NCBI GenBank assembly: GCA_023515745.1
Contig: JALECJ010000001.1
Location: 496,001-560,000, forward strand
Source of the DNA: Amoeboaphelidium protococcarum
Lineage: Eukaryota; Aphelidiomycota; Aphelidea
Length of the DNA: 64,000 nucleotides
Direction of reading: 5' to 3'
In this document: one piece after another, positions 1 through 11,191 of the stretch
Layout: every line of letters begins with the position of its first letter
Position numbering within the stretch: position 1 is the first letter of the stretch
Notes under the pieces: generated by a model
What the model saw: the letters and a program-made list of their open reading frames with translations, nothing else
What the model was told of the DNA's origin: nothing
The model's database searches: none
Translations under genes and position numbers: made by a program

Positions 1-799
1 GATGAAGGAGTATAAACTAGGTCCGAATGGTGGTATCATGACCAGTCTGAATTTGTTTGCTACTAAATTTGATCAAGTATTGGATGTGGTGGATGAGAGG
101 ATCAATATTAAAGCAGAAGATGGCCAAGATAATGATGGGGATGTGAATGGGAATAAGAGACTTGATTACCTGCTTGTAGATACTCCAGGCTAGATTGAAG
201 TGTTCACATGGTCAGCTAGTGGCAGTATTATTACGCAATGTCTCATAAACTCTTATCCGACAGTGTTTTTGTACGTGATTGACGCGTAAAGGATCACTCA
301 TCCGACCACGTTCATGTCTAACATGTTGTACGCCTGCTCCATCTTATATAAGGATTCTCACTCAACATCCACTACTTCTGTTGAGAGTGATAAAGCTTCA
401 GGTACTAAGCATCCGCTCCCTCTTAAAATGGTTGTCGTGATAAACAAGATTGATAAAGTCAGTGATAAAGCCTAATTTGCAGTTGATTGGATGAAGGATT
501 TTGACACTTTTCAGGCGGCTCTGATGGAAGATTCCACGTTCATGTCTTCACTTTGCACGTCCATGGCCCTGGCATTGGAAGATTTCTATGCTCTGTTGAA
601 AGTTGTTCGTGTTAGTGCTGTCACTGGCGAGGGAATGGATGATCTACTTGACGCCATTGCTGAGAGTAAGAGGGAGTATCTGGAAGTTTTATCGCAGTAA
701 GATCTCAGCAATAAAGTTAAAAATGAGCGAAATGTTAGTTCATTTATGAAGGACTTGTCATTAAACGCAGACTCTAATACTAATGAAGTGGCGAAATGA
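1..799 (+). CDS. GPN1: GPN-loop GTPase 1 (XAB1/Npa3-like), 5' end outside the window
   Basis: GPN-loop GTPases act in the cytoplasm on assembly and nuclear import of RNA polymerase II. The reading frame enters already open and starts near the conserved block [20 protein letters not shown], so the Walker A N-terminus lies upstream. Next come [15 protein letters not shown], where the Gln is TAG at 191-193, then [15 protein letters not shown] and the guanine-specificity motif VINKIDK near 435-460. Two more in-frame TAA codons, at 287 and 473, sit inside otherwise conserved sequence. Translation ends at TGA 797-799 after 265 visible codons. No intron is seen. The gene converges on the ArfGAP gene with 83 bp between stops. 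Family assignment is firm; only the start is missing. Confidence 0.95.
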
Positions 800-882
800 G
801 AATATATATATACGTGCATTATTTAAACTAATCTTAATCTTTTATTCTAAATTCAGTTACAATATAATCACAATACATATAA

Positions 883-2331
883 TCAGAACGGGAAATTAGG
901 ACGTTATCCACTTTAATTTTAGTTGTTATAAGTCAGAAAGGGATTAGAGTTTACACCTTAATTATTGCCATCGAAATACGATCCAGACTGCTAAAATTAT
1001 TACTAATATTGCTATTACTAAACCGGAGTATTCTAAATTGAAACTCCAAAGGGATTCTGCTACTGAAATCCTGGCTAACTCATTGGCTAAAATTACTAAT
1101 TCTATCCACCTTATTGGATTCCCGGACCATACGTATAACTTTACCCAAAATTTTATTGCTGATTGAATTGAGGACCAGATGAGAAGTACTGTTATTATTG
1201 TTATTACGGAGGCGCCACCATCATCGGAGATCCAGTAAATGACGATTACTATTGTTATAATTAGATCGGTGACGGTTAGTTGTACAATGCCAGTATACTA
1301 TTCTTATTCAGCATTGGCTTACTCTGCTCTGGCTGCATCACAATAGCAGACGCAGTTCCATTCTGAGGTTGTACTTAAGCAATGCTTAAACTCTAATTTT
1401 ACTAAACATCAGCCGGCAAAGTATTGTTAGGTGCAGTGGAGAACACGTCTAGAAGAAGCGATTCCTCCACTATTACCGGTGTGGTAATTTTCGCACCTAT
1501 AGAGTGACCAGAATCTGAGCGAGCATCCACCCTGCGAGCCACGTTACCCATAGCTTACTGGATTTGGGAACGTTGTACAGTGTCATCTCCCGCAACCAAT
1601 GTTGATGAATTGGCAGACGATTTCCGTCTCTGCTCCTCTTCGCTCTTACGCCGCTGCTCTTGTTCCATCATAAAAGACTTGCGGCGCTCGTCAAAAGATG
1701 GAGGATCAACGTACACAGCTCTTGGTTACTTCTATAGCCACTGAGATGCATCTTAAACATTGCCGCTGTGTTCCTGCAGTGCGTATAAACATAATATGTT
1801 TGATTGATAGCCCATCGCTTGTAATTACTTGACCAAATGCTAATACTTCTCAGCAGTCTGCGGGGATACGCTGATTTTAAATCTACTATTACTAGACTCT
1901 GGAAACATGAACTTTTTGTACTCATACTTGTCGCGGATGTACATCTCCATGTCACCATCAGATGAGGAGTTTGTGGGCACAGGGAAGAGTTCAGGCCGGG
2001 GACAGAATTACCTATTCGCTTTGACATTACCCCATTTCTGCATCTGCTGAATCTACTCCAACGTCCACTAATCGAGAGTGATCGACCTCACTTTGGACAG
2101 ATGAGTTCCCAACTTTCTATGCAAACCGCCGCATCTACAAATATCGAATAATCAAATCTATCACATATCATGCACATAATCAACAGGCTACCTTATGCAT
2201 AAAAATACTCCCAAGTTGTAAGAGGCCCAGCGAGGCCCCTTCTGTCCACAATCACCACATTTCGCATTCTCCGGATCTCTCAGCATTTCCTGAAGCTCTT
2301 TCTCATAGTTTCCCTTCTCTTTGGAACTCAT
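883..2331 (-). CDS. ArfGAP of the SMAP/Age2 type with UBA-like segment and Gln-rich tail
   Basis: Arf GTPase-activating protein, probably on Golgi or endosomal membranes. ATG is at 2331 and TGA at 885-883. One 57-nt intron (2135-2191) splits an Arg codon inside the zinc finger. The ArfGAP zinc finger CGDCGQKGPRWAS...CIRCGGLHRKLGTH is complete (residues about 22-55), followed by VRSITLDQWTLEQIQ. Residues about 130-165 (LQAMGYQSNIL...NVQDASQWLQ) look like a UBA fold. The tail has an SMAP-type SILALYNQP motif, two NPF tripeptides that could bind EH-domain endocytic proteins, and long Gln runs written mostly with TAA/TAG. About 463 aa. The Gln runs are a strong internal sign of the code change. 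Confidence 0.93.
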
Positions 2332-2658
2332 AATGTTCGCTTGATTATGTGTATATAACAAGAGTAATACCTGAACTGTATATAAGTTATTATAGAAGGT
2401 ATACTGACAAAGAAATATGATTGTTTATTAAATGCGAATAGGGATAATTTTAAGTGGTTAACGACAGTGATGATGTTTGCCCATTGAGCGATCAAACAAT
2501 ACAGCCAGCTTATCGACTGAAGCCTTAATTAGACGCCCGGCCTGAACTATAATACTTTTAAAATTAATCCAAAATTTAAAGAAGAGCATTAGTGAAATAA
2601 TAAATAGGAGCAATATGTATATATAGCAGATGACAATATATTAAAGCAATCAAAAATG
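2332..2658. other. Intergenic: ArfGAP promoter and PP2C 3' side
   Basis: This stretch lies between the start of the ArfGAP gene and the end of the PP2C gene, both on the minus strand. It is AT-rich and I see no conserved coding frame or structured element in it. One TGACGCG heptamer sits at its left edge of the PP2C stop (2662). Confidence 0.6.
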
Positions 2659-4284
2659 TCATGACGCGATGTTATCGGTATTAGTAATTTTGCTAGCGTC
2701 TTTAATCAGAATACGTATCTAGCTTTTCTGCAGATAGTCCATTAGAGATGGAGCAGATATGAGCTAGCCTTGGAACGGTAGCTAGGAGATGAAATCTTCC
2801 GGAGCTATTTCAACCAGCTTCTTTTGCTATTACAACTTTTATGGCGATGAAGATTATGATGTTGAACCATTATCTGACTTGTTGTACCTTTTAAACACAA
2901 CACCGAGAGAGTGAACACAATCCTTCACCTCATCGCGAGATAACTTGGATAAATCTCCAGTAGAGGGGGACTGATCTTCGTCAAGATCGCCAGCATCTTT
3001 ATCAGCTGCATCAAACAATTCCAATACAAACCTCGTGATGGGAACTTCTTTAAAGTTTTTAGCACTTTTAAGAGCATCGGACGGATTTAACTGGGAGCGG
3101 ATATGATCGACGCTGTACTGATCAACGCCCTCCTCGGCTAATACCTTGTTCATAAGCATAGAACCGGCCAGCTCTTCCATAATATCTTCATCCAAATCTT
3201 TATAATCTGCAGATAGACTTTGACTCACGCGCCCACTGCTCTAGTGCTTCAACTTAAATTTTCGCAGATTAGCAGTGAAATCGCGCGTTGTCTAAGCACC
3301 AGCACTCTTATCAATCTTCCAGCCTTCTAGCCTGAACACTAGCGCAGTGCAATTATCCTGAGTGCCAAATCTCTCAGCGTAATCCACAAGTGTTGACGCG
3401 GCAGATTATGGCTCTTTACAATGCTTTACAATGTCCACAGCTTCCTGGTTAGACATGACACTCATCACACCATCAGTAAGAAATAGTAGGAATGAGTCTT
3501 TATCAGTCAGCGATCGGTGTATGATGTCTGGTTGACATGAAAGCACTTCATCACCGTATTTATCTTTCAGGAATTTCACACCAATCGACCTGGTGACGCC
3601 CAGCACACCTAATGCATTAACATGACCGAATGAGTCTGCCACTACAAATCCGCCAGCCTTCTCCAACCGCTTCCTCTCAGACGATAGAGTAGGAGAATGA
3701 TCCGTGGTGAGAACTTGCGCATTGCCCAGCATGACATCGCTCATCAAAATTCGAGTGTCTCCAAGATGCGCAACTGTCATCAGCAGAGATGGAAGCGGAG
3801 GATTAAGCGTTGAAGGTTTGTATGGGACTTGTATAGACTAAAGCACGGCGACAGAAGCAGTGGTACCATCTCTGGATCCATCTGGTTATGATTATCGAAA
3901 GTCAGAATCCAACAAGCGAAAAGTCTCCTTCAAACTCTACTCAAGCATAGATTAGTGTTAATGCAGTCCCCGTGCTGTGACTTTGTCATCTTTCTATCGC
4001 GATTGCTCACTATCATATATTCGACTATACACACTCTAAAGTTGTGTCGCAAGATTACTAGAAACATATTCTGATGCTTTCGGACCTCCATGACCATCAA
4101 ACACACCTAGCAATATGGCATCGGTTTTACCCAGCTTTATCTTCTACTTCACAAATCTATCTTCATTATACCTCCTTATTCCCCTGGTGCTATAAACACC
4201 ACACTATTACGGCTATACATCCAATTTTAGAGACAATTTCCCCTGCCCACTCTAGAATCTCCGCCACTACCTGCAGATTGCCAT
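2659..4284 (-). CDS. PP2C-family (PPM) Ser/Thr phosphatase
   Basis: Metal-dependent protein phosphatase. The start chosen is ATG 4284 and the end TGA 2661-2659, about 541 aa, as one uninterrupted frame containing many TAA/TAG codons. Family motifs appear in order: GVYSTRGIRRYNEDRF near residue 35, the metal-binding GVFDGHGG near residue 60, DGTTASVAVL, AHLGDTRILM, TRSIGVKFLKDKY, the LTDGVMSVMSNQEAV motif near residue 275 and GTQDNCTALVFRL near residue 313. An acidic, probably flexible C-terminal extension of about 200 residues follows. Upstream of the chosen ATG the frame stays open and a GTAAGT...CAATAG intron is possible, so the N-terminus may be longer. It shares a 329-bp divergent promoter with the DHHC gene. 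Substrate unknown. Confidence 0.9.
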
Positions 4285-4613
4285 AGAGTAAAAATTCCAA
4301 CAGATGCCGCTATTGGAATAATATTTCCCAGTATACGGTAGACAGCGAAAATACAATTTATTTGACTTACTACAGTACAGCGGAGAAGAAGATTACAGTA
4401 TGCTTTTGCGAATTTTTCTAATTCCACTTAGCTCCCTGAAACTTTATAGCGCGACGGTCTCTCGAGATTCAATTGCCAATTCTACCTTTACTCGAGTTGT
4501 TTCAAATCTCTATTTCTTTCTCCATTGTTTTGCTCTGTAGTTATCAAGTACTGTCTGCAGTCGAGCCTAATTACTATAACATCTTCGAATAGACTAATTG
4601 ATTGACATTTAAT
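4285..4613. promoter_or_regulatory. Bidirectional promoter region (PP2C / DHHC)
   Basis: The stretch separates two divergently transcribed genes and is their only shared upstream DNA. No conserved promoter motif is recognised. Part of it could be a 5' exon or intron of the PP2C gene. Confidence 0.5.
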
Positions 4614-5525
4614 ATGAGAAGATCAAATGGGTGGTAAAGTCCATATGCAAAGAGGTTCATGTTCATGATGGTGATGATGGCATTCACTTTGATACTGGTG
4701 GTGGGATGTCCTTTGATTCTTGATGATACTGCTCTAAGCATGATACAAGTAGATTTACAGTAACTTATGCTGGTCAGAATACTCTCGCTGATAATACCTC
4801 TCAGCGTCTATTCATTCTGCATCATTGTCGGATATATGATCATCTCTAGAGATATTGGACTCTCTAACATCGGCACAGAAATCATTGATGAATTTTCTCA
4901 ATCTGTTTCATCGCCTGTTTAGTTAAATCCTCAGATCAAGCGATGTTTCAAGTGTTCACTGGAAGTGTCAATTGACACGATTCATTGTAGATATTGCGAC
5001 AAGTGTATTCCTAGGATGGATCATCACTGCTTCTTTTTAAATACCTGCATTGGATAAGGTAACTATTGGCTGTTTCGGTGACTAGTTCTGGCAAGTGCAG
5101 TTTTGTTTTTACTTCAAACTGTCATTTGCCTGTGGTCTGTAGTGCTTCGCTTTGCTCTATACGGTAATCTCGCGTTTCTGTCAGTCTTTGAGTTGAATTA
5201 ATGGACATCCATTGTTATCGTGGCTTTTACATCTGCCGGTACTACTATTAATTTGGTTAGTGGCGTTTACTTGCTCTATCTGTATTCATTCCATTTCTTT
5301 GTTCTAGGTAAAATTATATATACAGGCTTGCGTTAATTTACTATCGTAATCGTAAGTGCCAGTGTAGATCGCATGCATATCACAACTATTGAATATGCGC
5401 GAATACAACGAAATTAAAAAAGCACTTCTCTTGGTGCGAATTTCAACACCACCACCTGGTTATCATCAATCTGGAGAAGAAATAAAGTTTATCCGGAAGC
5501 AGGAATTCATCAAATAGTAAAATGA
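4614..5525 (+). CDS. DHHC palmitoyltransferase with one in-frame UGA
   Basis: Membrane S-acyltransferase. ATG is at 4614 and the terminal TGA at 5523-5525. Two hydrophobic segments open the protein. The zinc-binding cysteine-rich domain follows: CFKCSLEV, CRYCDKCIPRMDHHCFF with catalytic DHHC, and NTCIGQGNYWLF. Two further membrane segments and a TTIE motif (the family TTxE) come after. Immediately after NYWLFR a TGA at 5079-5081 interrupts the frame, yet the same frame continues through both later membrane segments and TTIE. Removing the only nearby GT-AG stretch (5059-5085) would delete the conserved NY residues, so splicing is a poor explanation. The gene may be a recent pseudogene, may use readthrough, or may contain a sequencing error. 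Confidence 0.85.
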
Positions 5526-5627
5526 TTGTTGTCCAAGATGTGTCTAAATGCAGAAGGTACAAATTAGGCAGAATTGACTAAGATTGACTATACTATTCAT
5601 ATTCAATTTTCAAATGATAATCAATTC

Positions 5628-7488
5628 TCATTCCTCCTTATTGACGCGTCTCTTACGAGGCTTATCTTCATTCTCCTATGCCTCGTCCTCCTCTGCTTCT
5701 CCATCAGCATGATGTCCGTTTACGACGGCAGCGCTAGCTTTACTCTTGGCATCCTTCGCCACTTTCTTCACTTTAGATCCGCTGAAGGCCATGAGCAGAT
5801 ACAACGGAGTAAGTACAACTGCCAACACAGTACCGGCGACATACGGAAATTTCTAGACGGCCTTGACAGGATCAACCATGAGCGCATCCATAAATTGGGT
5901 CAACATACGCTACACCTTCTTGTACGAGAGCTTGCCAGACTTCTTACCCTTCTTCTTGTTCTTCTTTGGTTTCAATGGATCAGTAGGTTGAGCAACTTCT
6001 TCCTCTTCCTCCTCGGACTCATCGTCCTCCTCTTTAGCCATAGCGTCTTCAGCGGCCTTTCTAGCAGCAGCTTCTTCTGCATCCTCAAGATCACGCTTCA
6101 CCTTCCAAGTCTCCTCGGCAAACTTCTTGGCATCCTCAACAGAATGACCAACGTAGAAGTTGTCAAACTGAACATCCTTCTGCATAACCCAATTCTCGAT
6201 ACCAATGCCCATGATTCTGTTAAACTTACTTGGAGTCAAATCCTCAAAATATTCAGGATTAGGAATCTTTGGAGCTTCCCAAGGTCCTTTATACGCTGGA
6301 TTGTCAATCAAAGGAGCATACCATTTACCCTTGTACTTTGGATTAGGCTTCATTGGCGGAGTCCACTTGCCACAGCCACTAGCAGATGAACAAGCTGGAT
6401 TAGCGATTTGAGGAGCGACCCACTTTCCATCCTCTTCATCGTCCCAATCCTCAGGCTTCTCAGCAGCTGGATCAGCGATGTATTCCGGCTCATCTTCCAG
6501 CCAGTCATCGGGCTTAACTGCATCATCATCTGGAACCATTCTAGGCGCATCTTCATCCCAGTCTGCTGGCTTCTTGGCATCAGGATCTGGAATCTTTGGC
6601 TCTTCAACCCAATCTTCAGGCTTCTTGGCTTTAGGATCGTTCAGCTCCTTTGGCGGATTCACGGCAGGATCAAAATCTTCCAGCAGATTACCCGTCTTCT
6701 CACGCTCCTAATTGATATAAATGTGAAAGGTGTTGTTTGGATGAACAATCAGGGTGTACAAGTTGGACTTCAGATCATTCTTGATTGAAGGTGGATGCAT
6801 AAAGTGCTTCTCCTAAAACTTTCCATTCAGCGGGTTCTTATGACGGAAGATGAAGTGCACCTTGTTGGTAGAGCCACACATGTCAGGGCCAAACATGATG
6901 GTGTACGGAGTCTTGTCATCGAATTCGTGGTACTTGATTCCAGCCTTAGACTCAGTCAGCAGTTTGATGTACGCGCCGGTACAACGCAACTCCTGGCCAA
7001 ACTTGACTTCATACTACACCACCAGATCCTTGTTCTCTGGATCAACAGGCTTTGGAAATGCGACACTGATGGCGTGGTGAGCTCCTTCAGTCTTCATGAA
7101 AAGGGCGCGATCACCAGGCAGAGCGCCTTTAGCAATCTTGTCCACCTTCCATTCACCGCGGTATCTGAACAATTCTTCAGGATTGTCATCATCATTCAAC
7201 TTGTAATCTTCAGGCATTTGCTTTACAGCACCAGAAGGCTTCCAGCGACGATCCCAGTTCTCATCAAATTGTTCAATAAAAGGCGCCTTGATGTTAGTTG
7301 GCTACACACCCCAAAAATACTGATGATGGTCGCGATGAGAGTAAATATACACGAGAGATTATAGCAGAGCTTACCGTCCACTTCTAAGAACTATCCTTAG
7401 ATTAATCATCATCAGACTTTGATGAAGATTTCGCATCACAGACCAATGCTGCCACAGTCAAAGTTGCTAACAACGCTATAGACTTCAT
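5628..7488 (-). CDS. Calnexin, ER lectin chaperone
   Basis: Lectin chaperone that holds monoglucosylated glycoproteins in the ER. Exon 1 (7375-7488) encodes a signal peptide and a Ser/Asp-rich stretch. A 73-nt intron (7302-7374, GTAAGC...GTGTAG) joins it in phase 0 to exon 2. The lumenal lectin domain includes [16 protein letters not shown]. The P-domain has the family's two repeat sets: four [12 protein letters not shown]-type units and four GKWxAPxIxNP-type units. The transmembrane helix is around residues 520-540 and is followed by a charged cytosolic tail ending KRRVNKEE. Total about 595 aa, normal for calnexin; the membrane helix separates it from calreticulin. It converges on the DHHC gene with 102 bp between stops. 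Confidence 0.96.
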
Positions 7489-7763
7489 ATAATAGCTCGT
7501 ACAATTGTCTTTTCCCGTTCGCTCGAGTGCGTCAAATTTCGCGAAAGAGAGACGGCCGAGCGATCGTTCGTTGAGTAAAAGTGACTACTCGGTCAGACCG
7601 AGCGACATAACGGTGTCACTATGGCGAAGAGAGAATTCAAGAGAAATCAGCTGAACTGCCTGACGCCACACAACAAGCAATACTTGTTGTAAGAAGTAGG
7701 AAGTATTCGCAATGTTAGATCTATATTGTTCATTTAAAATCATTATTATCGTTACCGTGAGAA

Positions 7764-8972
7764 TCACTAATTAGAGTCATTCCACAGAACCATGGACCAG
7801 AAGGAGATCCCAATAGTTGATCCCGCTGCCAAGATCAACAACACGGGATAATACTTAAAGTGGCTGCTTTGCTTTTAATTTTAACTATGTTCACTATTTG
7901 ATTGTGATAGAGCCTCAAGTTCAACTTCCGATTTCTGATGATTATTACTACTATTCCCTGATTTTTACGGCACGCCAGTTGCATACATATATGTCGCGAT
8001 GATGACAATCATACCGGACAACCAGGTGATCAGCGTAGAGTGCAGACCAAAAAATATGCTGCTTATGACCATCAAGAGAACAGCCGTAATGGATGATGCA
8101 AATGTTTTCACTAAAGCATCTCCATATTTATACACCAGAGTGATCACGATTCCAATAATGGAATTACAAAACACTACTAGCCACGCCCCGCCCGTATAAC
8201 CAGTGAAGAACGAGGGCCAGCCTTTATAGGCGTCTTGTATATAAAAACAGAAATTAAGCAACACCCCGAAGCCGTACATGATGGCATTAAAGCTGTTTAG
8301 GGAGATGGGAACATTCTTCAACAGGAAATCGTTCCATACAGAGCTTATAGTGGTGATTGATACTGCCATGCAGAGAGCGAGGTAGAGATAGGGAGCGTGT
8401 AGCGGTTTACCAACGCAAGGATCCCATTGGAACATGACAAGACCAAGACACTAAAATATTATCGCAAACCATTATGTTCGGTAGATGGGGCGACTCAGGA
8501 GGAAGAACATCAGAATGGCAGTTGAGAAAGATGATACTGATTTGAATAATGAAATGGTGGCAGGATCTACCAATTTGAATAAGTAGAATGAGAGGTTATT
8601 ATTGAGCGCATAAAGAGCAGCCAGTCCAAAGATTTTAGCCAGCAATTGAAGAGGACGATCTTTCTAGTGCTGATGATCAGACTCTTCGGTAGTAGGTAAA
8701 ACACTATGCGCATCTGGATGTTATCTAATAGATTGTGATATACTTCTCCAACTGAATATTCTTCTTAGATTCTAAACATCAGATTCCTTCTCAAATATCC
8801 GGATTGATACAATGCTTATGCACATCTTGATCAGTTCCGACATTGTCAGAGATGAGGCGGTGCTAAATGGATAGCTGCCAGAAGTCTAAGCCACTTTGTA
8901 CACTACATTGATACTTGTATGGACCAAGACAAGAGCGATCGCTGATGCATAAGTTCTATAAAGTTAGCTCAT
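7764..8972 (-). CDS. SLC35A-type nucleotide-sugar transporter
   Basis: Golgi or ER antiporter importing a UDP- or CMP-sugar in exchange for the nucleoside monophosphate. ATG 8972, TGA 7766-7764, one exon, 402 aa. Family signatures: YPFSTASSLTMSELIKM near the N-terminus, ALYALNNNLSFY, LVDPATISLFKSVSSFSTA, and later GLVMFQWDP and NAIMYGFGVLLNF. Hydrophobicity suggests about ten helices. Substrate cannot be read from sequence; UDP-galactose or UDP-GlcNAc are typical of this branch. Six conserved-region codons are TAA/TAG. The cytosolic loop and C-terminal tail are more variable. Confidence 0.92.
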
Positions 8973-9179
8973 TGTTAATATTGGCTTTTAAATGGACGAT
9001 GATCTACTGTAATTGTTTGCCCGAAACAATACAACAATTAATGGATATCGTTAAGCTTAATCAGGGAGAGCGTAAGATCATGCATGACATTATGTAAATC
9101 TTATCACCCATGTACATCAAACTAACGCGAGAATTTAAGACCAATAGCTATATTTAAGGTCCGAGTTGTAGAAAACTTT

Positions 9180-9473
9180 ATGCTAACGCCATCTGTAATT
9201 GACAAGTGTTCTGCCGATGAACGTTTAAGTAGCCTTAGCAAGCATGATCTATCAAAGAGTGAGATTTTAAGAGTCCAAATATTTAGACTCAGGCAGATCA
9301 AATGGTACTCAATTAGCTTGCAATTCCTGGCACCACTTTTGGAGAACACAGTAAGGTGCACCTTTAAGGTATCTGGAAATGAATAATGTCTAAACAAAAT
9401 TCGTGGAACGAAACTTTTAGATGTATTGACGGTTTCTCAGATTATGAATATTGAGTCGTTTGCCAGCGGCTGA
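9180..9473 (+). CDS. Unrecognised 97-codon frame upstream of a retrotransposon relic
   Basis: ATG 9180 to TGA 9471-9473. Composition is protein-like (leucine-rich, ending LLDVLTVSQIMNIESFASG) but I recognise no family. Just upstream another frame is open (about 9003-9197) and looks protein-like too, as if one coding region had suffered a frameshift. The neighbouring copia relic makes decayed mobile DNA a reasonable alternative. Confidence 0.25.
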
Positions 9474-9574
9474 TCAAGGGGTCCGCCTCTGTTGACACGG
9501 TTCTTCTGACAAGTAATTTTTAGGATTTGAATAGTGAATTTTGAGTAATTGAATATAATTTCATCTAAAAATAG

Positions 9575-10560
9575 TGTTTTCTATGCTTGACAAAGAGGTT
9601 TATTGGAACGGTGGTTCCCGTGTCTCTGTCGGTACTAATTGTACGGGCAGCCCGCGTAACAGAAACAGCGCACGGCCTGTTGACTACGAACAACAATCAT
9701 CTCTGATTGAGTTCTAAGATGAATAACACTAGACTAATTCCAAGGCTCTTGGTTTGATAAAAGGCTCGGTCTTTCATGCCTGAAGTGCTGGCCAATTTTG
9801 GGAAAGCTAGCTCCGCGTACGAAGCACTTGAGGCTATCGACGAGTACTCTAATCTGAAGGCCCCGGTAATGCGACTAATATTGATTCCAAAATAAGAAAT
9901 GAAATCTGTGATAAAAATACGCTTCAGCTATGCATTTTGTCACGAAAATGGAAGAGTGGTTTGAGGACCTTGAGGATACTGCTTCCAGCTGGGGATGGTA
10001 AACTCCTGCGTTCCTCGTAGACTTTAGAACTGCTGCATGTTGATCTTATTGGTCCTATAAGAGTTATGTACATTTCTCACTAGCGCTATGTTTTGGTGGT
10101 TAAGATGATTATTCTGGTTGTATCGCGGTACGTCTGCTTATAGCTAAACATGAAGCCTCCGCGGAACTTCGTCGCATTTGTGTCAGGTTCAACAACTTGC
10201 AAGATAAATCTGTCAAAATTATCCGATGTAATCGTGGGCGTGAATTTTTAAAGTCAGTAATCATTAACTGGTGTGCTAATTTAGGTATATTGCTCGATGT
10301 GACTCGCGGAGGACTCAAACATCGACTGGAGTTAAAATCTAGTACGCAGCAATTGGATTGGTTCGATTTTTTTATTGCGACCGTACCTAGTGGAATCACA
10401 GTCTAATTCTGTTGATCTCTTCAGAAGTTTGATGGGGGAGCTAATGCATCTTATGGTGACTACTCGTCCTGATATCTGCTTTGCAGTAGGGAGTTACCTG
10501 AAGGATTTATTTTGTTGATCCTGATCATCGACAAAGTTAAAATATCAGAACAAGATATCG
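9575..10560 (+). mobile_element. Decayed, internally deleted Ty1/copia-like retrotransposon
   Basis: Three fragments on one strand match the order of a copia polyprotein. Around 9580-9715 is a short module beginning MLDKEVYWNGGSRVS. At about 10028-10340 is an integrase core: LLHVDLIGPIRV, a frameshift near 10100, then ASAELRRICVRF and IIRCNRGREF, where the second catalytic Asp is Asn. At about 10420-10520 is LMHLMVTTRPDICFAVG, typical of the reverse-transcriptase/RNase H junction. Most of the reverse transcriptase is missing, and frames shift several times. No LTR pair is recognised. The element is dead. Confidence 0.75.
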
Positions 10561-10945
10561 CTATGAACAACTTCAGTTATCGCGTGATTAGTCATGAGGG
10601 CGGTTTTTGTTCCTCAGATGCATCTGTAAGCTGGCATGTATGTATGTACGTCAGAGGTGTGAGATCACTGACTCAAGTGTGAGCTGTTGCTGTGCATAAA
10701 AGGTTGGTTTAGTGTGTAAGTCTTCTATTCTGGAGAGAGAATTGTGATAGTTAATACTGTAGACTCTACTGTAAATGGTAAAAGAAGTATTTAGGAGTGG
10801 AAGGCTAGCTGAGGTCTCAGGACATAGACCGTTATGATGTTTACATAGGAGACTTCTTCTGCCAAGATGAGGGCATAAATTGCAAATATTGTCAAAGAGA
10901 CTTTATTCGCATAGCAAAAATGAAGATAAGATCAAGAGAAAGGAT
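10561..10945. other. Non-coding or decayed DNA
   Basis: No coding frame with family resemblance is seen between the copia relic and the small basic protein gene. It may contain further retroelement debris and the promoter of the downstream gene. Confidence 0.4.
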
Positions 10946-11191
10946 ATGGCTAAAAAGCATATCCGCAAAGTTCTCAAGGGTCGCAAGATTAAACGCGTCG
11001 ACGGGCATGTGCTGAAAGAGATGGTTAAGCGTCGCTTGCAATTCGCTAGTGATGACATTATATTATACTACGTATACTTGGAGATGCTAGAGAAAAAGAC
11101 GCTGGCCATTGAAGAGAGTTTAAAGAAGGGCGACAAATTTGGCTGGAAGCGATTGGAGAAAGTATTCCGCAACATTATGCCCCTGAACTGA
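10946..11191 (+). CDS. Small basic helical protein, possibly histone-fold (CENP-W-like)
   Basis: ATG 10946 to TGA 11189-11191, 81 aa. The frame is open a further 25 codons upstream without an ATG, back to TGA 10868. The protein begins MAKKHIRKVLKGRKIKR and contains an amphipathic helix HVLKEMVKRRL, a longer helix with YYVYLEMLEKKTLAIEESLKKG and a final FGWKRLEKVFRNIMPLN. Size, basic N-terminus and helix spacing resemble single histone-fold kinetochore proteins such as CENP-W. This is pattern resemblance, not proof. Other short helical proteins fit as well. Confidence 0.55.
   Translation: MAKKHIRKVLKGRKIKRVDGHVLKEMVKRRLQFASDDIILYYVYLEMLEKKTLAIEESLKKGDKFGWKRLEKVFRNIMPLN

Noticed and set aside
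1668-2027. 119-codon minus-strand open frame over the ArfGAP gene
   Set aside because: It is out of register with the ArfGAP frame, which carries the recognised zinc finger and UBA segment.
5059-5085. 27-nt intron in the DHHC gene
   Set aside because: It would remove the conserved NYWLF residues and is much shorter than all other introns here.
5574-6389. 271-codon plus-strand frame opposite calnexin
   Set aside because: Hydrophobic, repetitive sequence is the antisense shadow of the acidic calnexin P-domain and tail.
6795-7364. 189-codon plus-strand frame opposite calnexin
   Set aside because: Antisense of the calnexin lectin domain; no independent motif.
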